Below are positions 9,391 through 18,948 of a stretch of 64,000 nucleotides of DNA, in pieces. The translations under genes and the position numbers were made by a program. This stretch comes from Pseudomonas sp. RIT-PI-AD. Lineage in GTDB: Bacteria; Pseudomonadota; Gammaproteobacteria; Pseudomonadales; Pseudomonadaceae. The DNA is taken from assembly GCF_025642785.1 (NCBI RefSeq), contig NZ_JANZKU010000009.1, positions 124,001 to 188,000 on the forward strand, given 5' to 3'. Numbering within the stretch: position 1 is the first letter of the stretch; each line of letters opens with the position of its first letter. The notes beneath the pieces were generated by a model. It was not told the DNA's origin. It saw only the letters and a program-made list of their open reading frames with translations, and searched no databases.

Positions 9391-10596
9391 TCAAATGCGT
9401 TCGATGATGGTCGCGATGCCCATGCCGCCGCCCACGCACAGGGTGGCCAGGCCATAGCGCAAGCGGCGCTTTTCCAGTTCGTCGAGCAGGGTGCCGAGGA
9501 TCGCGCAACCGGTCGCCCCGAGCGGATGGCCCAGCGCGATGGCGCCGCCGTTGACGTTGACCCGGTCCTCGTCGATGCCCATGTCCCTGATGAACTTCAT
9601 CACCACCGAGGCGAACGCCTCGTTCACCTCGAACAGGTCGATGTCGGAAACATCCAGGCTGGCCTTGGCGAGAGCCTTGCGGGAAGCCGGCCCCGGGCCG
9701 GTGAGCATGATCGTCGGCTCGGTGCCGGTGACTGCCGTGGCGAGGATACGCCCGCGCGGCGTCAGGCCGAGGGCTTCGCCCTTGGCGGCGGAGCCGATGA
9801 GCATGGCGGCGGCGCCATCGACGATGCCGGAGCTGTTGCCCGGGGTATGCACATGCTCGATGCGTTCGAGATGGCTGTATTGGCGCAGGGCGGTGGCGTC
9901 GAACCCCATCTGGCCCATCATCTCGAAGCTCGGCTTGAGCCGACCGAGGCCTTCCAGGGTGGTATCGGGGCGGATGAACTCGTCGTGGTCCAGCAGCAGG
10001 ATGCCGTTCTGGTCGGTGACCGGCACCAGCGAGCGCGCGAAAGCGCCGCCGGACCGGGCACGGGCGGCCTTCTGCTGGGAGCGCAGGGCGAAGGCGTCGA
10101 CCTCGGCCCGGGAAAATCCTTCCAGGGTGGCGATCAGGTCGGCGCCGATGCCCTGGGGAACGAAGCGCGCATGCAGGTTGGTTTCAGGATCCAGGGCCCA
10201 GGCGCCGCCGTCGCTGCCCATGGGCACCCGCGACATGGACTCCACCCCGCCCGCCACCACCAGGTCCTCGAACCCCGAGCGGACCTTCATCGCCGCCAGG
10301 TTCACCGCTTCCAGGCCCGAGGCGCAGAAGCGATTGAGCTGCACGCCGGCGACGCGCTGGTCCCAGTCGGCGACCATCGCCGCGCTTTTGGCGATATCGG
10401 CGCCTTGGTCGCCCACCGGCGTCACGCAGCCCAGCACGATATCGTCCACTTCGCGGGTATCCAGGCGATTGCGCGCCTGCAGGGCCCTGAGCAGGCCGGC
10501 GATCAGGTTGACGGGCTTGACGCTGTATAGGGCGCCGTCCTTCTTGCCCCTGCCACGGGGCGTGCGCACCGTGTCGTAGATATAGGCTTCGGTCAT
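9391..10596 (-). CDS. Acetyl-CoA acyltransferase (thiolase, FadA/FadI-like)
   Basis: A 401-residue thiolase that would cleave 3-ketoacyl-CoA to acetyl-CoA and a shortened acyl-CoA. Visible catalytic features are [10 protein letters not shown] (acyl-accepting Cys, near residue 90), [19 protein letters not shown] (His) and CVGGGMG (second Cys) near the end. The start at MTEAYIYDT is chosen because GAGGAT lies about 6-8 nt before it; an ATG five codons earlier has no site. First gene of an operon with the multienzyme alpha subunit downstream. Full length for the family. Confidence 0.95.
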   Translation of the reverse strand: MTEAYIYDTVRTPRGRGKKDGALYSVKPVNLIAGLLRALQARNRLDTREVDDIVLGCVTPVGDQGADIAKSAAMVADWDQRVAGVQLNRFCASGLEAVNLAAMKVRSGFEDLVVAGGVESMSRVPMGSDGGAWALDPETNLHARFVPQGIGADLIATLEGFSRAEVDAFALRSQQKAARARSGGAFARSLVPVTDQNGILLLDHDEFIRPDTTLEGLGRLKPSFEMMGQMGFDATALRQYSHLERIEHVHTPGNSSGIVDGAAAMLIGSAAKGEALGLTPRGRILATAVTGTEPTIMLTGPGPASRKALAKASLDVSDIDLFEVNEAFASVVMKFIRDMGIDEDRVNVNGGAIALGHPLGATGCAILGTLLDELEKRRLRYGLATLCVGGGMGIATIIERI

Positions 10597-11037
10597 GGAA
10601 TCCTCTAGCACAGGTTCTGGGCAGCGCCGTCGGCGCTGGAAAGCGTCGAGCCCGGATGCCGCTGGTCGTACACCATAGCGCGGCGGACTCCCGACTCAAT
10701 GACGGAAGCGCTCGACGGCGTTGACCACGGCGCTCAGACGAACGGTCATGATCACGCCAGGCACTTCAATCGCCCTCGGCGAGGCGTCTGGCACAGGCCT
10801 TCGCCGCCTCCGGCGGGCGTTTCCGCGGCGCCCGTGCCAGCCATTCCGCGGCACTCGCCGGATTATCCGCGGGCCCAGGGATGACGGGGGCTGCGGAATT
10901 ATCTAAACCTTACTGACTCGTACTCGATATGCCGCCGGGAATGCCGGGGCATCCCATCCATACATGGGCCGTCCGTCTTTCCGCCAAGCCGTCAGAGCGG
11001 ACACCGACGACTCCTAACAAGAAGAAAAGGTGAGGCC
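10597..11037. other. Intergenic region between divergent units, no gene seen
   Basis: This 441-nt stretch separates the thiolase operon (leftward) from a 31-residue ORF and the cytochrome gene (rightward). It must carry both promoters. I see no RNA gene, repeat or convincing protein here; a moderately AT-rich patch (GCGGAATTATCTAAACC) around 10896-10912 could belong to the rightward promoter. Confidence 0.4.
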
Positions 11038-11133
11038 ATGTTCAAGCACCCCAAGCTGAGGCAAGCGAGCCTCATCCTGTTCGCCACCACCGTCGTCCTG
11101 ATCCTGCCCAACCTCACCCGCTGGTTCACCTGA
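11038..11133 (+). CDS. 31-residue single-pass membrane peptide
   Basis: A very short gene encoding 31 residues that begin MFKHPKLRQASLILFATT and end LTRWFT. A positively charged N-terminus (K3, K6, R8) precedes one hydrophobic segment (about residues 10-26), so it should insert once in the inner membrane. The case for it being real is the ribosome site AAAAGGTGAGG ending 3 to 4 nt before ATG, stronger than that of most long genes here, and the sensible membrane-anchor composition. It lies 221 nt before a periplasmic cytochrome c gene on the same strand. Function is unknown; it may be a subunit or chaperone of a membrane complex or a stand-alone microprotein. Confidence 0.5.
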   Translation: MFKHPKLRQASLILFATTVVLILPNLTRWFT

Positions 11134-11354
11134 GCGAGAAACCCCGGCCATTCTCCCTGCTCCTGACGTGTCGTCCCGCGCGGCCGATACCGCCCGCAGC
11201 GCCTCGGTGCCACCCAGTCGAACGGAGCGGGTCCCGTCCGCTCGCCCCGCCGCCGCCCCCCGAAGGCCGCGCCCCGAGCGCCGTGGGGAGATGGCAGGGA
11301 ACGGATGGGCACGGCGAGCGTCCTATCCCCTCCATGGAGCGCCTGGAGATCGAA

Positions 11355-12149
11355 ATGCGTGGACTGCTGATCGCCTTGTTGTCACTCGGCCTGCTACCCG
11401 CCAGCGCCGCCGACTTGGTCATCGAGCGGCCCCAGGCCACGCGGACCCTGCACAGCGCCGAACTGCTGGCCGATCCTCGCACGGTAACCCTCGAGGTCGC
11501 CGACGACGTCTCCTACAAACGCCCGATGCGTTATCGCGCCATTCCCCTCGCCGTATTGCTGGAGGGCCTCAAGCCCGGGGACCAGTTGCAGGCGGTCGCC
11601 CTGGACGGTTTCGCCGCGGAGCTGGACGCCGCGCCCTTGCTGAACGAGCGGGGATCGCGGGCCTGGCTGGCCATCGAGGACCCCGCCCAGCCCTGGCCGC
11701 CCCTGGGCCAGGGCAAACCCAGCGCGGGGCCCTTCTATCTGGTCTGGACCGATCCCAAGGCGTCGCGCATCGTTCCGGAACAATGGCCGTTCCAGTTATC
11801 CCGGCTGCGCTACCTGGCGCCCCTGGCGCAGCGCTTCCCCGCCCTGCTGCCCGCCGCTGACGCGGACGCGGAGGTACGCGAGGGGTTCGCCCAGTTCCGT
11901 AAGAACTGCCTGGCCTGCCACCGCCTGAACGGTGCCGGCGATGCCGAATTCGGGCCGGACCTCAACCAGCCCTTCAATCCCACCGAGTATTTCGCCGGCG
12001 ACTTCCTGCGCCGCTACATCCGCGACCCGCAAAGCCTGCGGCGCTGGCCGCAGGCGAAAATGCCGGCGTTCGGCGAGGGCATTCTTTCCGAACCCGAGCT
12101 GTCCCAACTGATCGCCTACCTGCGCCACATGGCCTCGCGCAAGCGCTGA
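11355..12149 (+). CDS. Exported two-domain protein with C-terminal cytochrome c
   Basis: A 264-residue periplasmic protein. A signal peptide (MRGLLIALLSLGLLPASAA) is followed by an all-Cys-free domain (about 20-165) and a class I cytochrome c domain with haem motif CLACH (C185, C188, H189) and likely axial methionine M236 in KMPAFG. The N-terminal part is reminiscent of the small sulfite-oxidase-fold molybdopterin-like domains but has no cysteine to bind a cofactor; that resemblance is an inference. The start at MRGLL is chosen because CTGGAGATC lies just before it and gives a clean signal peptide; two ATGs upstream in frame add a charged extension. Electron-transfer partner unknown. Confidence 0.82.
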   Translation: MRGLLIALLSLGLLPASAADLVIERPQATRTLHSAELLADPRTVTLEVADDVSYKRPMRYRAIPLAVLLEGLKPGDQLQAVALDGFAAELDAAPLLNERGSRAWLAIEDPAQPWPPLGQGKPSAGPFYLVWTDPKASRIVPEQWPFQLSRLRYLAPLAQRFPALLPAADADAEVREGFAQFRKNCLACHRLNGAGDAEFGPDLNQPFNPTEYFAGDFLRRYIRDPQSLRRWPQAKMPAFGEGILSEPELSQLIAYLRHMASRKR

Positions 12150-12267
12150 GCCGAGCGAACGCATCCACCCCTGCCGGGGAACTATCGGCGCCGCCGGCAA
12201 ACGAACTCCTATGCGTGGCCGGCCGGAGGCTCGGTCTTCCGAAAAGACAGCCGTGGAGGACGGTCTC

Positions 12268-13392
12268 ATGGAGAACGGGGTCCTGGGTTTCAATCAGACG
12301 ACACTGCTCGACACCTGCCTGGTGGTCGCCGTGGCGGTGGTCAGCTACCTGCTGCTGCGTGCCGCGTTCGGCCTGCTGAGCCGACGCCTCGCCAAATTCG
12401 CCAGCCATCACCAGAACCCCTGGTACGGCTTCGTCAGCGAAATCATCGGCAACACCAGCCGCTTCCTACTGATGGTCTTCTCGGTGCAGATCGGCCTCAA
12501 GCTGGTGGAACTGTCGCCCCGCTGGGAAAGCGCCTTCGCCCATGGCTGGTTCCTCGCCCTGGCGCTGCAGATCGCCCTCTGGCTGGACGCCGCCGTACGC
12601 CTGTGGACGGTGAGCTACATCAACGGCGCGCAACGCAACCCGGTGACCAGCGTCCTCGTCACCTACATGGTGCGCGGCACCATCTGGTCGGTCGTGCTGC
12701 TCGCGATCCTCTCCAACCTGGGCGTGAACATCACCGCCTTCGTCGCCAGCCTGGGGGTTGGCGGCATCGCGGTGGCGCTGGCGGTGCAGACGATCCTCAG
12801 CGACCTCTTCGCGTCCCTGTCCATCGGCATCGATAAGCCCTTCGAGCGGGGCGACTTCGTGGTCTTCGGCGATGTCGCCGGCAGCATCGAACACATCGGC
12901 ATGAAAACCACGCGGATCCGCAGCCTGAGCGGCGAGCAGATCGTCTGCTCCAACGCCGAGCTGCTCAAGCAGATCCTGCACAACTACAAGCGCATGGCCG
13001 AACGGCGGATCGTCTTCGGCCTCGGCCTTTCCTACAAGACGCCGGTGGAAAAGGTCCGGGAAATGCCCGCGGTGATCGAGCGAATCATCAGGGCGACGCC
13101 GGACACCCGCTTCGACCGCGCGCACTTCCTCGCCTTCGAGCAGACCGCCCTGCGTTTCGAGGTGGTGTATATCGTGCTCAGCGCCGACTACAACCGTTAC
13201 ATGGACATCCAGCAGCACATCAATCTGGAAATCATGCAGGCGATGGTCGAGCGCGGCATCCAGTTCGCCTTCCCGACGCAGAACCTAGTGCTCAGCGAGC
13301 CCCTGGCCAGCAAGGACGAGGCGCCGCCGCGGCGGCAGGAAAACGCCCTGCGCAGCTCGCCGACCCTGCACCAGGGCGGCAGGCGCGACTGA
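12268..13392 (+). CDS. MscS-family mechanosensitive channel
   Basis: A 374-residue small-conductance mechanosensitive channel homologue. Four or five membrane helices cover about residues 10-170. The pore helix and following beta domain read GVGGIAVALAVQTILSDL and then FASLSIGIDKPFERGDFV, the hallmark of MscS proteins. The cytoplasmic cage follows, ending with a basic, probably disordered tail. It should open under membrane tension to release solutes on osmotic downshock, although many paralogues have unknown gating. The start (MENGVLG) is set by GGAGGA 8 nt upstream. It is a single gene, convergent with prmB. Confidence 0.93.
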   Translation: MENGVLGFNQTTLLDTCLVVAVAVVSYLLLRAAFGLLSRRLAKFASHHQNPWYGFVSEIIGNTSRFLLMVFSVQIGLKLVELSPRWESAFAHGWFLALALQIALWLDAAVRLWTVSYINGAQRNPVTSVLVTYMVRGTIWSVVLLAILSNLGVNITAFVASLGVGGIAVALAVQTILSDLFASLSIGIDKPFERGDFVVFGDVAGSIEHIGMKTTRIRSLSGEQIVCSNAELLKQILHNYKRMAERRIVFGLGLSYKTPVEKVREMPAVIERIIRATPDTRFDRAHFLAFEQTALRFEVVYIVLSADYNRYMDIQQHINLEIMQAMVERGIQFAFPTQNLVLSEPLASKDEAPPRRQENALRSSPTLHQGGRRD

Positions 13393-13534
13393 GGAACGCC
13401 AGTCCGAACAGCGGCTGGATAACCCCTCAGGCAGGTGATCCTAGGCGAATGGGCCGCCGGGCGACGAGCCCAGCGGGCCGCGCGAAACCCACGACTCTCG
13501 CGCTGGCGCATCCTCTCGCCCGCCGCCCTGCGGG

Positions 13535-14449
13535 CTAGGCGCCGAGTCGCTCGCGGAACAACGCTTGATGCTGGCGACACTGCTCGGCACTGAGCATGAA
13601 CACCCCGTGGCCGCCGTTCTCGAACTCCATCCAGGCGAAGTCCACTTCCGGGTACAGGGCCTCGAGGTGAACCTGGCTGTTGCCCACCTCGACGAACAAG
13701 AGTCCGGCATCGGTCAGGTGATCGGCGGCCTCGGCCAGCATCCGTCTCACCAGATCCAGGCCATCGACGCCGCAGGCCAGGCCCAGGGCGGGCTCGTGGT
13801 GATATTCCTCGGGCATGTCGGCGAAGTCTTCGGCGTCCACATAGGGCGGGTTGGAGAGGATCAAGTCGAAGCGCTGTCCCGGCAGGCCATCGAAGCCATC
13901 GCCCTGCACGGTGTAGACGCGGGACTCGAGCTCGTGCCGCTCGATGTTCAGGTTGGCCACTTCCAACGCATCGAACGACAGGTCGGCGAGCACCACTTCG
14001 GCCTCGCTGAAAACCTGCGCACAGGCGATCCCGATGCAACCGGAACCGGTGCACAGGTCGAGAATCCTCGCCGGATCGGCGGGTAGCCAGGGGGCGAAAC
14101 GCTGCTGGATCAGCTCGCCGATCGGCGAGCGCGGCACCAGTACGCGCGGGTCGACGATGAATGACAGGCCGCAGAACCAGGCCTCTCCCAACAGGTAGGC
14201 ACTTGGCACCCGCTCCTCGATACGGCGACGCAGCAGGAGGCTCACGTACTCGCGCTCGTCATCCTCCATCGCGCAATCGAGGTAGCTATCGGCCAGCTCA
14301 TAGGGCAGGTACAGCGCGCCGAGCACCAGTTGCCGCGCCTCGTCCCAGGCGTTATCGGTACCGTGACCGAAGAACAGGTTTTCCTGATGGAAACGGCTGA
14401 CAGCCCAGCGGATGTGATCGCGCAGGGTGCGCAGACGGGATTCGGACAC
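13535..14449 (-). CDS. prmB: Ribosomal protein uL3 N5-glutamine methyltransferase PrmB
   Basis: PrmB methylates a glutamine of ribosomal protein uL3 with S-adenosylmethionine. The protein has 304 residues from the GTG start. The N-terminal recognition helices contain [14 protein letters not shown] and the SAM site is [16 protein letters not shown]; the catalytic NPPY motif stands in [15 protein letters not shown] prefer a GTG start (reading [11 protein letters not shown]) because GGAGGT lies 8 nt before it; an in-frame ATG five codons earlier, at 14464, has the ribosome site after it and so is unlikely. Single gene on the minus strand; length and motifs match the family. Confidence 0.94.
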   Translation of the reverse strand: MSESRLRTLRDHIRWAVSRFHQENLFFGHGTDNAWDEARQLVLGALYLPYELADSYLDCAMEDDEREYVSLLLRRRIEERVPSAYLLGEAWFCGLSFIVDPRVLVPRSPIGELIQQRFAPWLPADPARILDLCTGSGCIGIACAQVFSEAEVVLADLSFDALEVANLNIERHELESRVYTVQGDGFDGLPGQRFDLILSNPPYVDAEDFADMPEEYHHEPALGLACGVDGLDLVRRMLAEAADHLTDAGLLFVEVGNSQVHLEALYPEVDFAWMEFENGGHGVFMLSAEQCRQHQALFRERLGA

Positions 14450-14673
14450 GACGAGTACCTCCATGGACGGAAAGCGGATTCTAGCAGCCGCGCCACCTGG
14501 CTTCGATGCCTTGCACCGGCGGAAGCGACGCTCACGCCGATCTGCCGGCGCAGCCGTAGCCGCGGACCCTTACGCGGGGAATCGCCGCGCGCGGGGCGGA
14601 AAAGCCCGGCATGGTTCACAGAACGCTCCCGGCAGCGGAGAATGGCGCCAAAGCCGTATAAGGAGTCGTGCCC

Positions 14674-15270
14674 ATGTCCGCCCCCAAGACCATGCTGCAA
14701 CTGACCGGCCGCGGTTACTCGCCGGCGAGCCTCGCCCATGCCACCTTGCTGGTCATCGACGTCCAGGAGGAATATCGCAGCGGCGTGCTGAGCTTGCCCG
14801 GCCTGGACGCGGCGGTGGCGGAGATCGCCAGCCTGCTGGCCGCCGCCCGCGGGATCGGGTCGGCCGTGGTACACGTCAAGCATTTGGGCGTTCCCGGCGG
14901 CCTGCTCGATCCCCAGGGCGAACGTGGCCAGCATCTGCCGGAAGTGGCGCCCCTGGAGCGGGAAATCGTCGTGGAGAAGCGCCTGCCGAATGCCTTCGCC
15001 GGCACCGAACTGCACGACCGCCTGCAGGCCATCGGCAATCTCGATTTGATCGTATGTGGGTTCATGACCCACTCCAGCGTCAGCACCACCGTCCGCGCCG
15101 CGAAGGATTACGGCTACCGGTGCACGCTGGTCGACGCCGCCTGCGCCACCCGCGACCTGCCCACCCTCGATGGCGGCGTGATCAGCGCCGCCGACATGCA
15201 CCGCATCGAAGTCATCGCCCTGGCGGACAACTTCGCCTGCGTGGTGCCCAACGCACGGGCGTTGTCCTGA
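14674..15270 (+). CDS. Isochorismatase-fold (cysteine hydrolase family) protein with Ser at the nucleophile site
   Basis: A 198-residue alpha/beta hydrolase of the isochorismatase/nicotinamidase superfamily. The catalytic aspartate is D29 in LLVIDVQEEY and a conserved lysine lies in VVEKRLPNAF. At the site where cysteine hydrolases have THxCV the protein reads FMTHSSVSTT, so the usual nucleophile is replaced by serine. True isochorismatases also lack that cysteine, so it may be an isochorismatase-like hydrolase or an enzyme using another mechanism. AAGGAG lies about 9 nt before the chosen ATG; another ATG two codons upstream is too close to that site. It heads a short rightward run with a small membrane protein and an Smr gene. 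Confidence 0.85.
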   Translation: MSAPKTMLQLTGRGYSPASLAHATLLVIDVQEEYRSGVLSLPGLDAAVAEIASLLAAARGIGSAVVHVKHLGVPGGLLDPQGERGQHLPEVAPLEREIVVEKRLPNAFAGTELHDRLQAIGNLDLIVCGFMTHSSVSTTVRAAKDYGYRCTLVDAACATRDLPTLDGGVISAADMHRIEVIALADNFACVVPNARALS

Positions 15271-15401
15271 AGCCTCCAGGCGTGAAGCGGTCGCCCGGCG
15301 CCATCCGACCGACGACAGCCGAAACGACATTCATCCCGGACCCTGCCGGAACCCGCTTACCCTGCCTCGGTCATACGCCGATTGATTAAGAGGACGTCCG
15401 G

Positions 15402-15719
15402 ATGAAATTGTCCGATGGTTTCGACGCCCGCCGCCTGCGCCCAAAAGGCTCTTGCAGTTGGCGCTGGCGTTTCGGTGCGGCGCTGGCCGCACTGTTCGCC
15501 GGGTTCGGCGTACTGCTCACGATGGCGGGCGCCGCCATGTTGCTCGGCCACGCACCGGCCCTGGGCCAACTCGAGGCCACCCCCGCCAACGCTTCCGTTC
15601 TGTTGGTCCTGGGGGTGTTTTCGCTCTGGTTCGGCGTGCTCGCCTGGCGCCTCTGCCGCCGCCGCAGCCGACGTCGCAACGATCTGTGCCTGGCGCCCCA
15701 CCTGATGAAGAAGGATTGA
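15402..15719 (+). CDS. Small two-helix membrane protein, function unknown
   Basis: A 105-residue protein with a basic N-terminus and two hydrophobic segments (about residues 24-47 and 66-84) separated by a loop with PALGQLEATPA, then an arginine-rich stretch CRRRSRRRNDLC and a short tail. The pattern suggests both ends face the cytoplasm. ATG follows AAGAGGACGTCCGG with a usable ribosome site. It lies between the isochorismatase-fold gene and the Smr gene on the same strand, 65 nt before the latter, so co-transcription is likely. No family recognised. Confidence 0.7.
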   Translation: MKLSDGFDARRLRPKGSCSWRWRFGAALAALFAGFGVLLTMAGAAMLLGHAPALGQLEATPANASVLLVLGVFSLWFGVLAWRLCRRRSRRRNDLCLAPHLMKKD

Positions 15720-15784
15720 ACGAGGCCCGAGAGACTGTCGGCCTGCCGTGCCCTTGGGTAAACTGCGCGCCCTTCGGAGGCCCC

Positions 15785-16342
15785 ATGCAAGACGACGATT
15801 TTTCCTTGTTCAGCAGCGCCGTGAAGGGGGTCAAGCCCCTCCACCACGATCGCGCGGAAACCGGTAAGCCCAAGAGCGACCGTCACCAACTGGTCAGCCG
15901 CCGGCTGAACGCCACGGTGAGCACCGGCGAACTCAAGGTCGATGGATTGTCCGATCAGTTCGTGATCGACGTCGGGGGCGACGACGAACTCTACTGGGCG
16001 CGCGATGGCGTCCAGGACAGCCAGATGCGCAAGTTGAAAGCCGGGCAGATCGCCTTCGAAGGCAGTCTCGACCTGCACGGCATGAGCGTCGAGAAGGCCC
16101 GGGAGACCCTGTGGGAGTTCCTCGCCGAAGCCACTCGCTTCGAAGTGCGCTGCGTGCGGGTCACCCATGGCAAGGGCATCCGCCTGGACGGTCGACGTCC
16201 CTTGATCAAGAGCCACGTCAATACCTGGCTGCGCCAACACCCGCAGGTCCTCGGCTTCACCTCGTGTCTGCCCAGGCACGGGGGTGCCGGCGCCGCCTAC
16301 GTCATGCTCAAGCGCAGCATGCTCGAAGGCCGGGACGAGTGA
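15785..16342 (+). CDS. Smr domain protein (SmrA-like)
   Basis: A 185-residue protein with a C-terminal Smr domain, a fold shared with the MutS2 C-terminus that has DNA- or RNA-nicking activity. Domain marks are SLDLHGMSVEKARETL near residue 98 and the VTHGKGIRLDG loop near residue 131, both containing conserved histidines. The N-terminal 80 residues are charged and probably mostly disordered. The start is set by GGAGG 6 nt before ATG; the same frame is open further upstream across the preceding gene but that is chance. Likely a cytoplasmic nuclease with a role in RNA or DNA quality control; exact target not predictable. Confidence 0.9.
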   Translation: MQDDDFSLFSSAVKGVKPLHHDRAETGKPKSDRHQLVSRRLNATVSTGELKVDGLSDQFVIDVGGDDELYWARDGVQDSQMRKLKAGQIAFEGSLDLHGMSVEKARETLWEFLAEATRFEVRCVRVTHGKGIRLDGRRPLIKSHVNTWLRQHPQVLGFTSCLPRHGGAGAAYVMLKRSMLEGRDE

Positions 16343-16473
16343 CGGTCCGGTCGCGGGTCGAGCGCTCGGTCTCCCGACCGCGCCCTGCCTGAGCTCCGCG
16401 CCTCCAGTCATACTCGCCGGGCTTCGGCCCGATGCCGAATCCGCGCCTCACCTCGCCGCCCCCCCTTGGAGCC

Positions 16474-18012
16474 TTAAGGCAACTGCCTCCCCGGCGGCGT
16501 CTGGCGCTCGTCCTGCAAACTGAAGAAGGCGATCAGGCGTTGCAGGTCCTCGGCCTGGGCGCTCATCTGTTCGGCGGTCGCGGCCAGTTGCTCGGACGCC
16601 GCCGCGTTCTGTTGAGTGGCCTCGTTGAGCTGGCCGACCGCGCCGTTTATCTGGCCCATGCCGGTGGCCTGTTCGGATGACGCCGCGGAAATCTCCTGCA
16701 CCAGATCGGACGTGCGCTGGATGCTCGGCAGCATGCCGCTGAGCAATGCACCGGCCCGCTCCGCGGTGGCGACGCTGCCGCTGGCCAGCTGGCCCACCTC
16801 CAGGGCGGCGACCTGACTGCGCTCGGCCAGCTTGCGCACCTCCGCAGCCACCACGGAGAACCCCTTGCCATGCTCCCCTGCCCTGGCCGCCTCGATGGCC
16901 GCGTTCAGCGCGAGAAGGTTGGTCTGGTAGGCGATGTCGTCGATGATTCCCACGCGCTCGGTGATGCGCCTCATGGCCAGCACCGTTTCCACTACCGCCG
17001 CACCGCCCTGGCGGGCCTCCTCGGCCGCGCGGGTGGCGAGGCCGTCGGTTATCCGGGCGTTCTCGCTGTTCTGGTTGATGGATGCCGCGGCCTGGGCCAG
17101 CGCGGCGTGGGTCTGCTCGAGGCTGGCGGCCTGTTCGCTCGCCGCCTGGCTGAGCGACTGGGTGGTGGCGCTGATCTGCGCCGACGCCCCGCCCAGGGCG
17201 GCAGCGGCATTGCGCACCTCGCCGAGGGTGTGGCCCAGGCGCTCCACCATCCGCGCCATGGCGGCGAGCAGGCGCCCGGTTTCGTCGCCGCGGCCGGGCG
17301 GGATGGCCAGGGTCAGGTCGCCATCGGCCAGCCGTTCGGCCACCGACACGGCGAAACCGATCGGCCGGGTGATGGAACGGGTGATCGACAGACCGATGAG
17401 CGCCGAGAGCAGGATCGCGGCGAAACTGAGCCCCATGATCAGGCGCTGGGTCTGGCCGAATACCTCGGTCGCCTTGTCGCGTTGCTCCTTCGCCACGCGC
17501 AGTTGCAATTCGATCAGTTCGGCGAGCTTTCCACTGATGGGGTCGACGCTCTTGTAGAGCGCGCCGTCGTAGTCGTTCAACTGGCCCTCCTGGTTGCCGT
17601 GGCGATCCCGCAACGCCGCTGAGACACGCTGGATATCGACGTCGGCGGCCTCGAACAGGCGCTCGGTTTCCGCCACCAGGCGGGATTCCTCGGCCGTGAG
17701 GCGGGTCGCGGTATAGGTCCTCCACTCCTCCTTGATGCGCTGCTCGGCCTGCTGGATACCGGCGTAGGCCAGCTCGGCGCTCAGCAGGCCGGCGTTGGCC
17801 TTGTTGACCGCGTCGATGACGTTCACCGCATAGGCGTCGGCGATCACCTTCAGGCCCCGTAACGGCACCACGCGATCCTGGTAGACGGTTTCCAAGCCTT
17901 CGTTGGTTTTATGCAATGCCTGCATGCCAACGATACCGTTGACCAGCAGGAGGATCGTCGACATCAAAAAAGCCAAGCCCAGCCGCAGGCCGATCCTCAT
18001 ATTCTTGAACAT
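16474..18012 (-). CDS. Methyl-accepting chemotaxis protein with four-helix-bundle sensor
   Basis: A 512-residue chemoreceptor in the Tar/Tsr topology: first membrane helix about residues 11-30, periplasmic helical-bundle domain (4HB type) to about 190, second membrane helix about 192-212, HAMP to about 265, then the signalling hairpin with the tip sequence [20 protein letters not shown]. It would sense a periplasmic ligand and signal to CheA through CheW. The C-terminus lacks a clear CheR-docking pentapeptide. Start MFKNMRIG is preceded by AGGATG. It is an isolated gene, convergent with the Smr gene. Confidence 0.93.
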   Translation of the reverse strand: MFKNMRIGLRLGLAFLMSTILLLVNGIVGMQALHKTNEGLETVYQDRVVPLRGLKVIADAYAVNVIDAVNKANAGLLSAELAYAGIQQAEQRIKEEWRTYTATRLTAEESRLVAETERLFEAADVDIQRVSAALRDRHGNQEGQLNDYDGALYKSVDPISGKLAELIELQLRVAKEQRDKATEVFGQTQRLIMGLSFAAILLSALIGLSITRSITRPIGFAVSVAERLADGDLTLAIPPGRGDETGRLLAAMARMVERLGHTLGEVRNAAAALGGASAQISATTQSLSQAASEQAASLEQTHAALAQAAASINQNSENARITDGLATRAAEEARQGGAAVVETVLAMRRITERVGIIDDIAYQTNLLALNAAIEAARAGEHGKGFSVVAAEVRKLAERSQVAALEVGQLASGSVATAERAGALLSGMLPSIQRTSDLVQEISAASSEQATGMGQINGAVGQLNEATQQNAAASEQLAATAEQMSAQAEDLQRLIAFFSLQDERQTPPGRQLP

Positions 18013-18335
18013 CCTTCAACCCTCTTCGCCGCACTTCGCGCACAGGCGATCGGGCCTATGCGCCATGCGAGCGGCTTGGTACGTGGGAGCTTCATGGTCA
18101 TTACAGGCCTGGGCCGGGATACGGCCGAAGGACCAGCTTCGAGACGCCGCGGTCCCGTCGCGGTGGTCGCACACCGACCCCGCGGACGAGTCCTGCGCAA
18201 GCATAGCGGCTGCTTTGTCTTTTGCCGGCGAACGCTACCGGCAAGCGATGGCAGCCACTCGGGTCGTCCGGATGCAAACTGCCGAGGAACCGCGATGCCG
18301 GGCGCCCTCGCGGCCTTCGTCGAGCGGGGCGCGGG
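18013..18335. other. Intergenic region, no gene seen
   Basis: A 323-nt stretch upstream of the four-helix-bundle chemoreceptor and downstream of the GST gene. It should hold the chemoreceptor promoter. Short open frames exist in it but none has a ribosome site or recognisable protein. Confidence 0.4.
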
Positions 18336-18938
18336 TTAATCCAACATGCCGACGTGGCGGGGATGGCTGGCGACCCGGTCGATCCACCGGCGAATGGCCG
18401 GGAAACCGCTCAGATCGAAACCGCCTTCGTGGGCGACATGGGTGTAGGCGTAGAGCGCGATGTCGGCGATGGAATAGCGATCGCCGACCAGATAGGGCGT
18501 GCGTTCGAGCTGCTGCTCCATGACCCGCAGGGCCTTGTAGCCTTCGACATGGGTCGCTTCGTATTCGGCGCGCCGCGCTTCCGGCAAGCCCTGGTAGAGC
18601 TGGATGAAGCGCGCCACGGCGATATTCGGCTCATGGCTGTACTGCTCGAAAAACTGCCATTGCAGCACCTGGGTGCGGAGGCGCGGCTCGCTCGGCAGCA
18701 GGTCGCTGCCATCGGCGAGGAAATTGAGAATGGCGTTGGATTCCCACAGGGTCGAGCCGTCCTCCAGCTCCAGCACGGGAATCTTGCCGTTGGGGTTCTT
18801 CTGCAGGAATGCCGGGCTTTTCGTCTCGCCCTTGACGATATCCACGGGAATCCATTCGTAGGCTTCGTCGAGCAGGTGCAGGGTGAGCTTGATCTTGTAA
18901 CAGTTGCCGGAGCGGTAATCGCCATAAACCTTGTACAT
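18336..18938 (-). CDS. Glutathione S-transferase family protein
   Basis: A 200-residue GST. The thioredoxin-like N-terminal domain starts MYKVYGDYRSGNCYKIKLTL with a serine/cysteine near residues 10-12 able to activate glutathione, and the glutathione-binding loop reads PNGKIPVLEL then LWESNAIL. The all-helical C-terminal domain holds YSIADIALYAYTHVA, the N-capping box region. Substrate unknown. It follows the aminotransferase gene with only a 10-nt gap, so the two are probably one transcript. Confidence 0.92.
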   Translation of the reverse strand: MYKVYGDYRSGNCYKIKLTLHLLDEAYEWIPVDIVKGETKSPAFLQKNPNGKIPVLELEDGSTLWESNAILNFLADGSDLLPSEPRLRTQVLQWQFFEQYSHEPNIAVARFIQLYQGLPEARRAEYEATHVEGYKALRVMEQQLERTPYLVGDRYSIADIALYAYTHVAHEGGFDLSGFPAIRRWIDRVASHPRHVGMLD

Positions 18939-18948
18939 CCACTTCTCC

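Noticed and set aside
7597-10530. A 977-codon open frame antisense to the beta-oxidation genes
   Set aside because: It is a GC-rich shadow frame; the opposite strand has all catalytic motifs of the multienzyme and thiolase, and the frame crosses their gene boundary.
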